Of a stretch of DNA of 64,000 nucleotides, positions 27,760-38,434 are shown piece by piece. Both the position numbers and the translations under genes were made by a program. Location: positions 220,240-284,239 of the forward strand of contig CACKNC010000001.1 in the NCBI GenBank assembly GCA_902601455.1, written 5' to 3'. The stretch's first letter is position 1. Every line of letters starts with the position of its first letter. The DNA is from an uncultured Alphaproteobacteria bacterium (GTDB lineage Bacteria; Pseudomonadota; Alphaproteobacteria; HIMB59; GCA-002718135). Below the pieces are notes generated by a model. That model did no database searches. It was not told where the DNA came from and saw only the letters and a list, made by a program, of their open reading frames with translations.

Positions 27760-28608
27760 ATGAGTAAAAGTGCAAAAGGGTTGTTGTGGTCATTTTTTGG
27801 TGTCTTAATTCTCAGTCCGGATACTCTTTTAATTCGTTTATTAAATTTATCAGATTTTAGTTTAATATTTTATAGAAGTTTCTTACCAGCAGTAACAATA
27901 TTTTTATTTATTTTTTGGCAGTATAAAAGAGAAACTCTAAAAATATTTGTATTAATTGGACTTCCTGGAATAATTTACGCTATTTTTTATGCAATCACAC
28001 ATATTTGTTTTGTTTACTCAATACAAAATACGTCAGTAGCAAATACATTGGTTATTATTGCTGGAGCACCTATTTTTGCTGCTTTATTCTCAATAATTTT
28101 TCTAAAAGAAAAACCATCTCCTTTTACCTGGGTGATAATTTTTGTTGCTCTTGTTAGTATGTTTGTAATTGGTTGGGGAAGTTATTCATCATCAGGTATT
28201 TTTGGAGATTTAATGGCTCTTATCGTTGCGGTTTTTATGGGTGCAAGCGGTGTACTTGTGAGATACTTTAAAGGAATCGATTTGGTACCAGCTTGTTTTG
28301 TTGGATGTATTCTTGCAGGTTTGTATGCCGTCCCATTTGATATAGAATTTAATTTAAGTTCAATGCAAATTATATACCTTTCTTTGATGTGTTTTATAAT
28401 GTTGCCAATTCCTTTTATTATTATGACAATTGCGCCAAAATATACGCCTGCATATCAAGTTTATTTAATATTTTTACTTGAAAGTGTCTTAGGTACGGCT
28501 TGGGTATGGGTTGTAATAAATGAAGTTCCCTCAATCAATACTATAATAGGCGGTTTAATACTTCTTACTTCGGTATTAATCTACATGATTTTAGAGACGA
28601 GAAAGTAA
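27760..28608 (+). CDS. EamA/DMT-superfamily transporter
   Basis: Multi-TM, NTLVIIAGAPIFAALFSIIFLKEKPSPFTW motif. Confidence 0.85.
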   Translation: MSKSAKGLLWSFFGVLILSPDTLLIRLLNLSDFSLIFYRSFLPAVTIFLFIFWQYKRETLKIFVLIGLPGIIYAIFYAITHICFVYSIQNTSVANTLVIIAGAPIFAALFSIIFLKEKPSPFTWVIIFVALVSMFVIGWGSYSSSGIFGDLMALIVAVFMGASGVLVRYFKGIDLVPACFVGCILAGLYAVPFDIEFNLSSMQIIYLSLMCFIMLPIPFIIMTIAPKYTPAYQVYLIFLLESVLGTAWVWVVINEVPSINTIIGGLILLTSVLIYMILETRK

Positions 28609-28650
28609 AAATTAATTGAAGATTTTTTAAAAAAGAAATATATTTTTTTT

Positions 28651-29742
28651 ATGAAAGTGTTTTTAAATGAGTCAGGCTGTTTGCTATTAGATCATAGTGA
28701 ATTTAAAAATTTTTCTATACATCCTTTATGGCTTCGTGAAAGATTAAATAGTGAAAGATATTTAGATCAAAATAATTATCAAAGATTATATGAGCCCTCA
28801 TTATTAGACTCTAATATTAAGTTTTCAAAATTTTGTGTTGAGAATAATTACTTAAAAGTTGAATTTACTGACAACTCAAAAGGGCGGTTTTTAATCGGCG
28901 ATCTTATAAATGATTTATATTCGAAAGATGTAATACCAAACAAAAAACCATGGAAAAATAATTTTAAAAATTTACCCATTTATGATTTCAAACTATTAAA
29001 TGATGGTGAGAATTTTAAAAAGTTACTTTGTGACTTTCAAAAATTGGGGTTTGTTATAGTTAAAAATACTTCTGTAGAAGAGGGAACAGTTATAAAATTT
29101 GCCGAAATGTTTGGACCAGTTAGAACGACAAACTTTGGTAAACATTTTGATGTAGTATCAAAACCTAACCCCAATGATTTAGCATATACAAGTCTTGGAA
29201 TAAAAGCCCATACAGACAACCCTTATAGAAAGCCAATGCCTGGAATTCAGATACTACACTGTATATCTAATGAGGCAGATGGTGGAGACTCCTCCTTAGT
29301 TGATGGCTTTGCTGTCGCAGAACATTTCAAAAATAATGAATCAGAGATGTATAAGATGCTGACAGAAACAGACGTTTTGTTTAAATTTGTTGATAAGGAT
29401 ATTATTCTTGAGAACTATGGAAAATTAATTGAACTTGATCATAGGGGAAAATATTTACAAAGTAGGTTTAGTGGGAGACTCGATTATGTTCCTTATTTAG
29501 AGCCTTATCAATTACAAAAATTTTATGAAGCAAGAAAAAAACTTTATCACTTATATGAATCAGAAGAATTTGAACTTAATTTTAGATTGGAAAGTGGTAT
29601 GTTGATGATGTTTGATAATATTAGAGTTCTGCATGGTCGAACTGAATATGATGTTAATTCAGGCTTTAGACATTTACAGGGATGTTACATAGATCACGAT
29701 TCAACAGAAGGTAAGTTGAGAAGATTGAGTTCGCCATTATAA
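28651..29742 (+). CDS. Gamma-butyrobetaine dioxygenase-like / TauD-TfdA family 2OG-Fe(II) oxygenase
   Basis: N-terminal HPLWLRERL (GBBH-like N-domain), catalytic AHTDNPYRKPMPGIQILHC, C-terminal MMFDNIRVLHGRTEY. Confidence 0.8.
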   Translation: MKVFLNESGCLLLDHSEFKNFSIHPLWLRERLNSERYLDQNNYQRLYEPSLLDSNIKFSKFCVENNYLKVEFTDNSKGRFLIGDLINDLYSKDVIPNKKPWKNNFKNLPIYDFKLLNDGENFKKLLCDFQKLGFVIVKNTSVEEGTVIKFAEMFGPVRTTNFGKHFDVVSKPNPNDLAYTSLGIKAHTDNPYRKPMPGIQILHCISNEADGGDSSLVDGFAVAEHFKNNESEMYKMLTETDVLFKFVDKDIILENYGKLIELDHRGKYLQSRFSGRLDYVPYLEPYQLQKFYEARKKLYHLYESEEFELNFRLESGMLMMFDNIRVLHGRTEYDVNSGFRHLQGCYIDHDSTEGKLRRLSSPL

Positions 29743-29751
29743 AAAAATAAT

Positions 29752-30924
29752 TTATTTAATTATTGGTATTTCTTTTGGAGCCCTTTTAGTAATTAATTCT
29801 GCACCATCTTTACGGATTATAACATTTTCTTCATGCACAATCATTTTTCCATTTGCATATTCCATTCCTGGTTCAATTGTTAAAACCATATTTTCTTTTA
29901 TAATTGTATTATCTCCTGGACGGTGAGATGGTGGCTCAGTTAATTGTAGACCAAGACCATGCCCAAGCCTCCCAACATTATTTCCTACAGTATTTCCATC
30001 AGAAATAATCTTATTCATAGCATTAAATATATCAAAAGTAGATGCTCCTGGTTTTGCTGCATTAATTCCTGCGTCAGTTGCATGCCATAATATCTCATAA
30101 ACTTTTTCTACTTCACTAGTAGTGCTACCAAATGCGAAATTTCTATCAAAATCACAAAAATATCCATCAAAGGTAGAACCGGTATCAATAAATAGGATGT
30201 CTCCATTCTCTATTACTTTATCAGAGGGGCCACAGACAATTTGAGAAACACCTCCTTTCCCAGATATGCCTGGCATAAACGGAACATTATCAGCACCTCT
30301 ATTAATTATATCTATTTTTAATTTATTTACTGCCTCTCTCTCGGTATCACCAATTTTTAATTTAGAGGGAAGATCGTAATAAGCATCACTTGCAATTGAA
30401 CAAATATGTTTAATACGTTCAACTTCAGCATTTGTTTTTATCATGCGCATTTCCCAGATTGCGTCAGATCCATCAACAATATTAGTTTTTACAATCTCTT
30501 TTAATTTAAATAGATCTCTAACAGGCATTCTCATAGCCATTTCTTTTCCAATTTCAGCTCCAATTTGACCATAAGTTTTTTTTAAATCATTAATAGTTGA
30601 TTTTAAAATTGAAATACCCTCATCTTCAGGTCTTGGAGATGGCCAAGTTTTAATATCCTCTAACCAAGTTTTTTTAAATTCAGATTCACCAATCTCTGGC
30701 ACAATTCCAATTGGCTTACCTGAAGCTGGAACAACCACAAACCAAGGTCTTGTTGGGCTTTCCCAAAATTGAGAATCATAGCCTGTAAAATAACGAATAT
30801 TTTGAGGGGTAGTTAATAAGAGACCATCTAATTTATATTGTTGCATAACATCTTGAGCTTTTATTAGACGCTCTTCAAATTCTGGGGTTGAAAAACCTCT
30901 TTCAAGATTAATTTTATTCTGCAT
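29752..30924 (-). CDS. M24 family (Xaa-Pro aminopeptidase/creatinase-like) hydrolase
   Basis: Metal ligand motifs FIDTGSTFDGYFCDFDRNF, RLGHGLGLQLTE, TIEPGMEY, VHEENVII. Confidence 0.85.
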   Translation of the reverse strand: MQNKINLERGFSTPEFEERLIKAQDVMQQYKLDGLLLTTPQNIRYFTGYDSQFWESPTRPWFVVVPASGKPIGIVPEIGESEFKKTWLEDIKTWPSPRPEDEGISILKSTINDLKKTYGQIGAEIGKEMAMRMPVRDLFKLKEIVKTNIVDGSDAIWEMRMIKTNAEVERIKHICSIASDAYYDLPSKLKIGDTEREAVNKLKIDIINRGADNVPFMPGISGKGGVSQIVCGPSDKVIENGDILFIDTGSTFDGYFCDFDRNFAFGSTTSEVEKVYEILWHATDAGINAAKPGASTFDIFNAMNKIISDGNTVGNNVGRLGHGLGLQLTEPPSHRPGDNTIIKENMVLTIEPGMEYANGKMIVHEENVIIRKDGAELITKRAPKEIPIIK

Positions 30925-30927
30925 GTT

Positions 30928-32403
30928 TTATCTAATATTAAATGGATCAGATAATGGTTTTGTTGATGTGCTGATCCAAGTTGTTTTTGTATTAGAGTAA
31001 TCTTTCATCACTTCTAAACCCGACTCCCTTCCATAACCACTGTTTTTAAAACCACCAAAAGGAGCAACAGGTGAAATTAATCTATAAGTATTAACAAATA
31101 CAATTCCTGCTTGAACTGCTTTAGATACTCTCATGGCTATTCCATTATTTTCAGTAAAGATCCCTGCTGCTAATCCATACCTGTTATCATTCATTAATTT
31201 AATTACTTCTTCTTCATTTTTAAATTTCATAACTGACAATACTGGGCCAAATAATTCATTTTCCGCAGATGGTAGATTATGATTATCACATGCAATAATT
31301 GTGGGTTCAAAATAGAAACCACTTTTAAATTCATTTACTTTTTTACCACCTGTAATTATTTTGCCACCTTGATTTATAGTCTCTTGAATTTTTTCTTGAA
31401 TATTAGTTAATTGATTTAGAGTAGCGAGAGGTCCTAGTTGCGTAGTATTCGATAATGGGTCACCAATTTTTATAGTTTTAGTTCTTTTTTTTAGCTCTTC
31501 TAAATAATCATCATAAATGTCTTCTTGTAAATATAATCTGGATCCTGCAATACAACTTTGACCACCAGCACCAAAAATACTTGCCATAATTCCATTAATT
31601 GCATTGTCTTTCCGTGCATCATTAAACACTACAACAGGACTTTTTCCACCTAGCTCAAGTGATAATTGAGATAAATTTTCTGCAGAATTTTTTACTATAT
31701 GTTTTGCCGTATGCACCCCTCCGGTAAAAGCAATTTTGTTTATCATGGGGTGAGAAGTGAGAGTTTTACTACAAGTATCTGCATAACCTGTGATTATATT
31801 TACAACACCATTCGGTAAGCCAATTGTATGGATAATTTTAGCAAACTCTAAAAGAGGGGTAGGGGCAATTTCAGATGCTTTAATAATAATTGTATTTCCC
31901 ATAGCTAAAGCTGGTGCAAGTTTAACAGCGGTTAGAAACATTTGTGAATTCCATGGAATGACTGCAGCTACAACCCCAAGAGGAACACGAGTAGTAAAAA
32001 CATGCATATCTTCTTTATCTATAGGTAAAGTTGAACCTTCGACTTTATCTACTAATCCTGCATAATAATAATAATACTCAGCTATGTAGTTTGCTTGAAA
32101 TTTTGTTTCTTTATACAATTTACCTGTATTTTTTGTTTCAACCGTTCCAAGTAATTCAGCTTTGTCTTTAATTTGATCACCTATAGCTCTTAAATAATGA
32201 GCTCTTTGATAAGGTAAAATTTTAGACCACTCTCCGTGAAAAGCATTATAAGCTGACTCAACAGCTAAATTTACTTCATATTCTTCAGCAGCAGAAACTT
32301 CTGCAAATTCCTTTTCAGTTGATGGATCAATAGTTTTAAAAGAGCTTCCAGATTTTGACTCAACAAATTCACCATTGATATAATTTTTAAATTTTTGCAT
32401 CAA
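30928..32403 (-). CDS. NAD(P)-dependent aldehyde dehydrogenase
   Basis: VIPWNSQMFLTAVKLAPALAMGNT, LELGGKSPVVVFNDA, GAGGQSCIAGSRLYLQ active-site motif. Confidence 0.9.
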   Translation of the reverse strand: MMQKFKNYINGEFVESKSGSSFKTIDPSTEKEFAEVSAAEEYEVNLAVESAYNAFHGEWSKILPYQRAHYLRAIGDQIKDKAELLGTVETKNTGKLYKETKFQANYIAEYYYYYAGLVDKVEGSTLPIDKEDMHVFTTRVPLGVVAAVIPWNSQMFLTAVKLAPALAMGNTIIIKASEIAPTPLLEFAKIIHTIGLPNGVVNIITGYADTCSKTLTSHPMINKIAFTGGVHTAKHIVKNSAENLSQLSLELGGKSPVVVFNDARKDNAINGIMASIFGAGGQSCIAGSRLYLQEDIYDDYLEELKKRTKTIKIGDPLSNTTQLGPLATLNQLTNIQEKIQETINQGGKIITGGKKVNEFKSGFYFEPTIIACDNHNLPSAENELFGPVLSVMKFKNEEEVIKLMNDNRYGLAAGIFTENNGIAMRVSKAVQAGIVFVNTYRLISPVAPFGGFKNSGYGRESGLEVMKDYSNTKTTWISTSTKPLSDPFNIR

Positions 32404-33467
32404 ACTTCAAAAATATTTTTACTGTCATAAAAATTGTCCATATTTTTTTTCCATTCTTGATAATTATCAGAATGTATAAGAGAGACTGTAAAACCTCCAA
32501 ATCCACCGCCAGTTAATCTTGCTCCCTCTGCACCAGATGATAATGATCTTTCAACAATTTCATCAACATCTTTGGTAGACGCTTCAAAATCTTCTGCATA
32601 CGATTTATGACTATTACTCATTAAATTACCAAATAACTTTATATCTTTATTTAAAATAGCTTCTTTAGCTCTAAGGACTCTATCATTTTCTGTAATTACA
32701 TGTCTTGCTCTTTTTAAGATTAATTCATCATTTATTTTACTTTGATCAAATTGAGAGGGTTTTACAGAACCTAAGTACTCAACATTTAAATATTCTTCAG
32801 CTCTTTTGAGTTGGCTATACCTTTCATTATAAGAGCTATCCCTCAGATTTCTCTGAACTGCCGAATCTACTAAACAAAAAACCCAATCACTTGGCAGATC
32901 TAATAATTCATATTTTAAGCTTAAACAATCTAAGTAAAAAGCTTTATTATTAATACCTATGGAAGAGACCATTTGATCCATAATTCCACCTGAAACACCA
33001 ATGTAATTACGTTCAACTTTTTGAGCTAAAATAGCAATATGTTTATCAGAGTATTGAGTTCCAAAACAATTATTTAATACTTTTAAAATTGCTACACATA
33101 AAGCTGATGAAGATGAAATTCCTCGTCCTATTGGAATAGTTGAGGTTATAAAAATATTTAAGTGTGTATTATGTATATGTTTATTCTCATCATAAAATAC
33201 AAATAAACAACCTTTTACATAATCTATCCAATCATTATTTTTTGATTTTATAAAATCATTAAAATCTTTTTTTTCTTTAAAGTTCTCTGAGTAGACTTGA
33301 TAAACTTTATTTTTATTTTTAGAAATTTGAATAATAGTATTAAAATTAAGCAAGCATGGCATAACATAACCGCCAGTATAATCAGTGTGCTCACCTATTA
33401 AATTTACTCTTGCGTGAGCTTTATTGGTAAATAAACAATCTTCGTTAAATATATCTTTAAAACTCAT
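32400..33467 (-). CDS. galK: Galactokinase / GHMP sugar kinase
   Basis: HARVNLIGEHTDYTGGYVMPC, PIGRGISSSSALCVAIL, GARLTGGGFGGFTVSLI. Confidence 0.85.
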   Translation of the reverse strand: MSFKDIFNEDCLFTNKAHARVNLIGEHTDYTGGYVMPCLLNFNTIIQISKNKNKVYQVYSENFKEKKDFNDFIKSKNNDWIDYVKGCLFVFYDENKHIHNTHLNIFITSTIPIGRGISSSSALCVAILKVLNNCFGTQYSDKHIAILAQKVERNYIGVSGGIMDQMVSSIGINNKAFYLDCLSLKYELLDLPSDWVFCLVDSAVQRNLRDSSYNERYSQLKRAEEYLNVEYLGSVKPSQFDQSKINDELILKRARHVITENDRVLRAKEAILNKDIKLFGNLMSNSHKSYAEDFEASTKDVDEIVERSLSSGAEGARLTGGGFGGFTVSLIHSDNYQEWKKNMDNFYDSKNIFEV

Positions 33468-33489
33468 GACTAATTAAATATATAAATTA

Positions 33490-35358
33490 TTGATGATGGA
33501 AATACACTTAATTTTTACTAGAAGTAATCAATTAAAAATTACTATTGCGAATAGTGTCAATCAGCATCTTAGTTTAAAAATTTGTTTCTCTCTTGTTTAC
33601 TCTATTGAAAGTGTAGATGGCGGAACCATTACAAAAAAAGTTGGCAGATATTATGAAATTTTAAGTGAAAAAAGTGAAATTTTTTTAACTCTACAAAAAA
33701 CAAAAATAGGCTCTTATAATCTCTCATGTGGTCCTGAGGGTTTATTTGTCATAGATGATAATGACAAAAGATTAGAATGTTTTATTCACCCTCTTACATT
33801 TGAAAGTCCCATACCTCGTGTCCAATATGCTGAATATAAAGAAAAAATATTAGAGCCTGTAATTCCGTTCCCCTTTTTTTCACGTCTAAAGCAAGAATTT
33901 ATCAAAATTATAAATTTGAAATTTAAAATTCAACCACAAGAACAAGATTTTTTTAAAAATATCAAAAATATTACAGAAGTTTCAAATATAATTTTTAATA
34001 CTGAAAGAGGATACGATATAGTATTTTTAAAACAAAATTTAGAGGCTGAAGAATACAAAATTCTAATTGAGAAAAAATTAATTACCATTAACTACTCTGA
34101 CTATGGGGGAAAGCTTTACTCTATAATAACTTTAGTGCAGCTTGTTAATTTTTATAAATCAGAATTACCTTTAGGATTGATTGAGGATAAACCGACATTA
34201 TCATGGAGAGGAATGCATTTAGATTGTGCCCGACAATTTTATAGCATTGAAAGAATAAAAAGATTGATGGATTACATGTGTTTTTTCAAGTTGAATCGTT
34301 TTCATTGGCATTTAACAGACAACGAAGCTTGGAGAGTTGAATTAGATTGCTACCCTAACTTGACTAATCAAGGAGCTTTCAGAGGTTATAATGAAAAAAT
34401 TCCACCTTTTTATGGAACTGGATATAATAAATCTGGCGGATACTACTCTCGAAGTGAAATAGCAGAGTTAATTGAATATGCAAAACAGCGTAACATTGAA
34501 ATAATGCCAGAGATTGATTTACCTGCGCATTCTTGGACGCTGCTGGAAATAATGCCAGAACTTAGAGACACGAATTCTAATGTAATTTCAGAAGATGTTG
34601 GTAATTATCCAAATAATACAATCAATCCAGCTTTAAAAGAGACACATATTTTTTTAAAAAATATTTTAGAAGAATTAAGTGAGATATTTTCATTTAATAT
34701 AATTCATGTTGGTGTTGATGAAAGGCCAAAAGAGTCTTGGGAAGGATCTCCCAAAGTAATTAAGTATATGCAAGACAATAACATTTCTTCTTTTGATGAA
34801 TTGCAAGATGTTTATATGAATAATATTATTTCAATATTAAAAAAATCAAATAAATTGACAGCTGCTTGGAACGAAGCAGCTTTACCACCTCATAATGACA
34901 TCGGGTCTGCTGGAAGCTCAGGTAAAGTTGATAAATCTTGTATAATATTTGCATGGGAACATGAAGACGTTGGCTTAATGTCTGCAAGGAAAGGTTTTAA
35001 AACTGTTCTTTGTCCTGGTCATAAGACTTATTTTGATATGGCTCATAATAAATCTACTTACGAAAGAGGTATTTGTTGGGCTTCAACCATAGAGGTAAAG
35101 GAGGTCTTTGAATGGAAACCGCTTCAAGATTACAATTCTGAAAATGTAGTTAATATATTGGGGATTCAAGGTCAGCTTTGGTCGGAGACAATTACAAATA
35201 AAGATTATTTTGATTCAATGATTAATCCACGTTTAGCCGCACTTGCTGAGATCGCATGGTGTTCTGAAGCAAAAAGATCATGGGGTCATTTCAGATCATC
35301 TTTGATGAAGAATATGGAATATATGACTAAAATGGGCTGGAAGTTTCACGGATTTTAG
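33490..35358 (+). CDS. GH20 beta-N-acetylhexosaminidase (no signal peptide apparent)
   Basis: SWRGMHLDCARQFYSIERIKRLMDYMCFFKLNRFHWHLTDNEAWR, MPEIDLPAHSW, HVGVDERP catalytic D-E motif. Confidence 0.9.
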   Translation: MMMEIHLIFTRSNQLKITIANSVNQHLSLKICFSLVYSIESVDGGTITKKVGRYYEILSEKSEIFLTLQKTKIGSYNLSCGPEGLFVIDDNDKRLECFIHPLTFESPIPRVQYAEYKEKILEPVIPFPFFSRLKQEFIKIINLKFKIQPQEQDFFKNIKNITEVSNIIFNTERGYDIVFLKQNLEAEEYKILIEKKLITINYSDYGGKLYSIITLVQLVNFYKSELPLGLIEDKPTLSWRGMHLDCARQFYSIERIKRLMDYMCFFKLNRFHWHLTDNEAWRVELDCYPNLTNQGAFRGYNEKIPPFYGTGYNKSGGYYSRSEIAELIEYAKQRNIEIMPEIDLPAHSWTLLEIMPELRDTNSNVISEDVGNYPNNTINPALKETHIFLKNILEELSEIFSFNIIHVGVDERPKESWEGSPKVIKYMQDNNISSFDELQDVYMNNIISILKKSNKLTAAWNEAALPPHNDIGSAGSSGKVDKSCIIFAWEHEDVGLMSARKGFKTVLCPGHKTYFDMAHNKSTYERGICWASTIEVKEVFEWKPLQDYNSENVVNILGIQGQLWSETITNKDYFDSMINPRLAALAEIAWCSEAKRSWGHFRSSLMKNMEYMTKMGWKFHGF

Positions 35359-35365
35359 TTTTAAA

Positions 35366-36268
35366 ATGAAAAAATTAACAACTTATTATTTTTGTATCGA
35401 TGGAGGTGAAACTAAGTCAATAGCAATTTTATATGACCATATGGGAAAAATTTTGTCAAAATCAAAATCAGACTCAGGTAATTCTTTTAATAATGTTTAC
35501 AATGTTGAGAAAAATATTAATTTATTGTGGTCTAATTGTTGTAGAAAGGCAAAGTTAAATAAAAATAAAATTAAGTATTCAACAATTGCTTCTTTTGGTT
35601 TGGCAGGAATAAGACTTGTAAAGAATAGAATATATTTAGAAAAAAAAATTAATTTTTTTAAAAAACTAATATTATCCACTGATGGATATATAGCTTTAGC
35701 TGGAACTTCATTTACACATTCTGTTGGAGTTTTAAATATTGGAACAGGTGTAGTTTCTCATATAATGTTAGATGATATTTATTCTCAACAAATTAGTGGT
35801 TGGGGATTTCCTTATGGTGATAAAGGGGGCGGTTGGTGGATTGGATTTAGAATTATACAAGAAACATTAAAAGCAAAAGACGGATATATGATGCAAGATG
35901 TGCTAACAAAAAAAGTTTTAAATATTATTGGAAAAAAGGATTTAGAAATTTTAGATCATATATCAAAACTAAAGCCAAATAAACTTGCTCAATTAAGTAA
36001 TCTATTTTTTTCAACCATAAATAAATCAAATATTTCTAAAAATATAATTATGGAAGGATCAAAAGAAATTAATGAAATCCTAAAATATCTAATTGAGGAA
36101 AAAAAAATTAATAAAATATTTTTAGTAGGTGGAATTTCAAAATTTTATTTGCCTTATATTAAAAAAAAATATTTAAAATACATTTATTCCAACTTATCCC
36201 ACCCTATTAAAGGGGCTCTTCTTATTGCAAGGAATAAATTTCCAAGTGAAAAGCTTATAAATAAATAA
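35366..36268 (+). CDS. BadF/BadG/BcrA/BcrD-type sugar kinase, N-acetylglucosamine kinase-like
   Basis: YFCIDGGETKSIAILYD, LNIGTGVVSH, GWGFPYGDKGGGWWIG. Confidence 0.8.
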   Translation: MKKLTTYYFCIDGGETKSIAILYDHMGKILSKSKSDSGNSFNNVYNVEKNINLLWSNCCRKAKLNKNKIKYSTIASFGLAGIRLVKNRIYLEKKINFFKKLILSTDGYIALAGTSFTHSVGVLNIGTGVVSHIMLDDIYSQQISGWGFPYGDKGGGWWIGFRIIQETLKAKDGYMMQDVLTKKVLNIIGKKDLEILDHISKLKPNKLAQLSNLFFSTINKSNISKNIIMEGSKEINEILKYLIEEKKINKIFLVGGISKFYLPYIKKKYLKYIYSNLSHPIKGALLIARNKFPSEKLINK

Positions 36269-36288
36269 TAGCTATAAATTGTATAAAT

Positions 36289-37017
36289 TTAGATATGTGG
36301 ATTTCTTTTTTTATAATGTTTTGCTAAGTTATCATTATGTTTTTGTGCATTAGGCATATTTCCACTTATGTAAAAAGGAAATGGTTTCTCATTTTTACAT
36401 AACTCAGCGACTTCTGATAAAATTGAGTTTAAAATAAATGATCCTGCAATTGTTGAAAAAGGAGATACTTTAAATTTTTTATTAATATTAATTAATGCAT
36501 CACCAGGGGGGCCGCAATTATCAATATGGTAGTTCACCACATCAGATAATTTTTTTTTATATTTTGATTTTTTTGCTATTTTTGAATATTTTTCTGAAGA
36601 GATTCCAAAAGTTTTGCATTTGATTTTTTTTGCAAGATAGGCCGCCTCTAATGGGGCTTGATTTACTCCGCTATTAGTAAAAATTACTAACATATCATTT
36701 TCAGTAATATTGTATTTGTTAATTAATTTTGTTGCAACCCCTTCTGTTCTTTCTAGAACCGAACTAAAAGTGGTATCTTCATGAAGCATTAAACTTGAAT
36801 TTAAAATTGGGCAAATTGGTGCAAATCCCCCTGCCCTAAAATGACCCTCTTCAGCTAACATGTGAGAGTGTCCAGTTCCAAAAATATAAATTATCCCATC
36901 TTTTTTGTATGTATTAAAAAATTCATTAGCAATTTTTTTAAGTTTATTTTTCTGTTTACTTATGATTCTCTCTAAAAGTCTTGATACTTCTTGATGATAT
37001 CTTTTTATATTTAGCAT
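36289..37017 (-). CDS. SIS-domain sugar-phosphate-binding protein
   Basis: IYIFGTGHSHMLAEEGHFRAGG, VIFTNSGVNQAPLEAAYLAKKIKCKTFGISS. Confidence 0.75.
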   Translation of the reverse strand: MLNIKRYHQEVSRLLERIISKQKNKLKKIANEFFNTYKKDGIIYIFGTGHSHMLAEEGHFRAGGFAPICPILNSSLMLHEDTTFSSVLERTEGVATKLINKYNITENDMLVIFTNSGVNQAPLEAAYLAKKIKCKTFGISSEKYSKIAKKSKYKKKLSDVVNYHIDNCGPPGDALININKKFKVSPFSTIAGSFILNSILSEVAELCKNEKPFPFYISGNMPNAQKHNDNLAKHYKKRNPHI

Positions 37018-37168
37018 TTTAAAAATTAATTAAAAAATAACAATATACATATTTTACAACATTATTTCATTATTATTAACTTATAAAAGACTCAACTTAA
37101 AGATAGTGATTTACTTAATTTTATTATATATATTAATAAATAAAATTTACTTTAAAATAGGAGAATTT

Positions 37169-38419
37169 ATGAAAAAAATTATATCTTCGTTTTTAGTATC
37201 TATAGCTTTTATATTTACTGCACTACCTGTATTTTCAGGAACAGTAATTATTGAATCTTGGAGAAATGACGATGCAGATGCTTGGAATGATAAAATTATT
37301 CCTGCCTTTAACTCTCAGTACCCAGATATTGAGGTAGTTTTTCAAGCGACAATACCAGCTCAATATTCTGCTAGTATAAGTGCAAAACTTGAAGGTGGAA
37401 ATGCTGGTGACTTAATTACTTTAATACCTTTTGATGCTTCACTTAAGTTATACAATAGAGGTTGGTTAGCTTCATTGAATGATTTAGGAGGATTAGATAA
37501 TTATCCTCAAGTAGCTAAAGATGCTTGGAGCACTGATGATCAAAGTAATATTTTTGGTGTTCCTATGGCTTCTGTTTCTCATGGCTTTATGTATAATAAA
37601 GACATTTTTAAAGAACTTGGCTTAAGTGTTCCAAAAACTGAAAGTGAATTTTTTGCAGTATTGGAAGCAATCAAAAAAGATGGAAATTATATTCCACTTG
37701 CAATTGGTACAGCTGATACTTGGGCAATCTCAACTATGGGTTTCCAAAATATTGGACCAAATTATTGGGCTGGAGAAAAAGGACGTAAAGGAATATTAAC
37801 TGGTGAAGAAAAATTTACTGACCAGCATTATATTAATCTTTTTCAAACTTTATCTTATTGGAGTAAATACATGGCTGATGGATATCAAGCTCAAACTTAT
37901 CCAGATAGTCAAAATTTATTTACATTAGGAGATGCGGCAATTTATCCAACAGGATCTTGGGAAATTTTTACATTTTCTCAAAATGCTGATTTTGAATTTA
38001 GTGCATTTGCCCCACCAGTAAGAGATGGTCAAACTGATTGTTATATTGATGATCATACAGATATCGGTATTGGCCTCAATTCTAAAGCTAAAAACCCTGC
38101 AGAGGCAAAAATTTTCTTAGAATGGTTAACTGGTGCTGAGTTTGCTGAAATATTTGCTAATGAAGTTCCAGGTTTTTTCCCTCTACATTCGCATTCAATT
38201 TCCGTTAATGATCCTGTAGCAAAAGAGTTCATTAGCTGGAAGGATACTTGTGATACAACTATTAGAAATAGTTATCATATTGTTGGAAGAGGTGAGCCAA
38301 ATTTAGAAAGTGTGTTATATGAAGTAGTTTCAGGTGTTGTTAACGGAACTATGACGCCTGCTGAAGCTGCAACAAAAGCTGAGGCTAGTTTAGCAAATTG
38401 GTATGAGCCACATCAATAA
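37169..38419 (+). CDS. Sugar ABC transporter substrate-binding protein (family 1)
   Basis: Start moved from ORF-track 37106 to ATG at 37169 after RBS AGGAGA; signal peptide MKKIISSFLVSIAFIFTALPVFSG; family-1 SBP pattern. Confidence 0.85.
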   Translation: MKKIISSFLVSIAFIFTALPVFSGTVIIESWRNDDADAWNDKIIPAFNSQYPDIEVVFQATIPAQYSASISAKLEGGNAGDLITLIPFDASLKLYNRGWLASLNDLGGLDNYPQVAKDAWSTDDQSNIFGVPMASVSHGFMYNKDIFKELGLSVPKTESEFFAVLEAIKKDGNYIPLAIGTADTWAISTMGFQNIGPNYWAGEKGRKGILTGEEKFTDQHYINLFQTLSYWSKYMADGYQAQTYPDSQNLFTLGDAAIYPTGSWEIFTFSQNADFEFSAFAPPVRDGQTDCYIDDHTDIGIGLNSKAKNPAEAKIFLEWLTGAEFAEIFANEVPGFFPLHSHSISVNDPVAKEFISWKDTCDTTIRNSYHIVGRGEPNLESVLYEVVSGVVNGTMTPAEAATKAEASLANWYEPHQ

Positions 38420-38434
38420 AGTAATTTAATTGTG

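Noticed and set aside
29752-30924. Considered DddP (M24-family DMSP lyase) or ectoine hydrolase
   Set aside because: M24 metal motifs alone do not separate these from Xaa-Pro peptidases; no ectoine or DMSP genes nearby.
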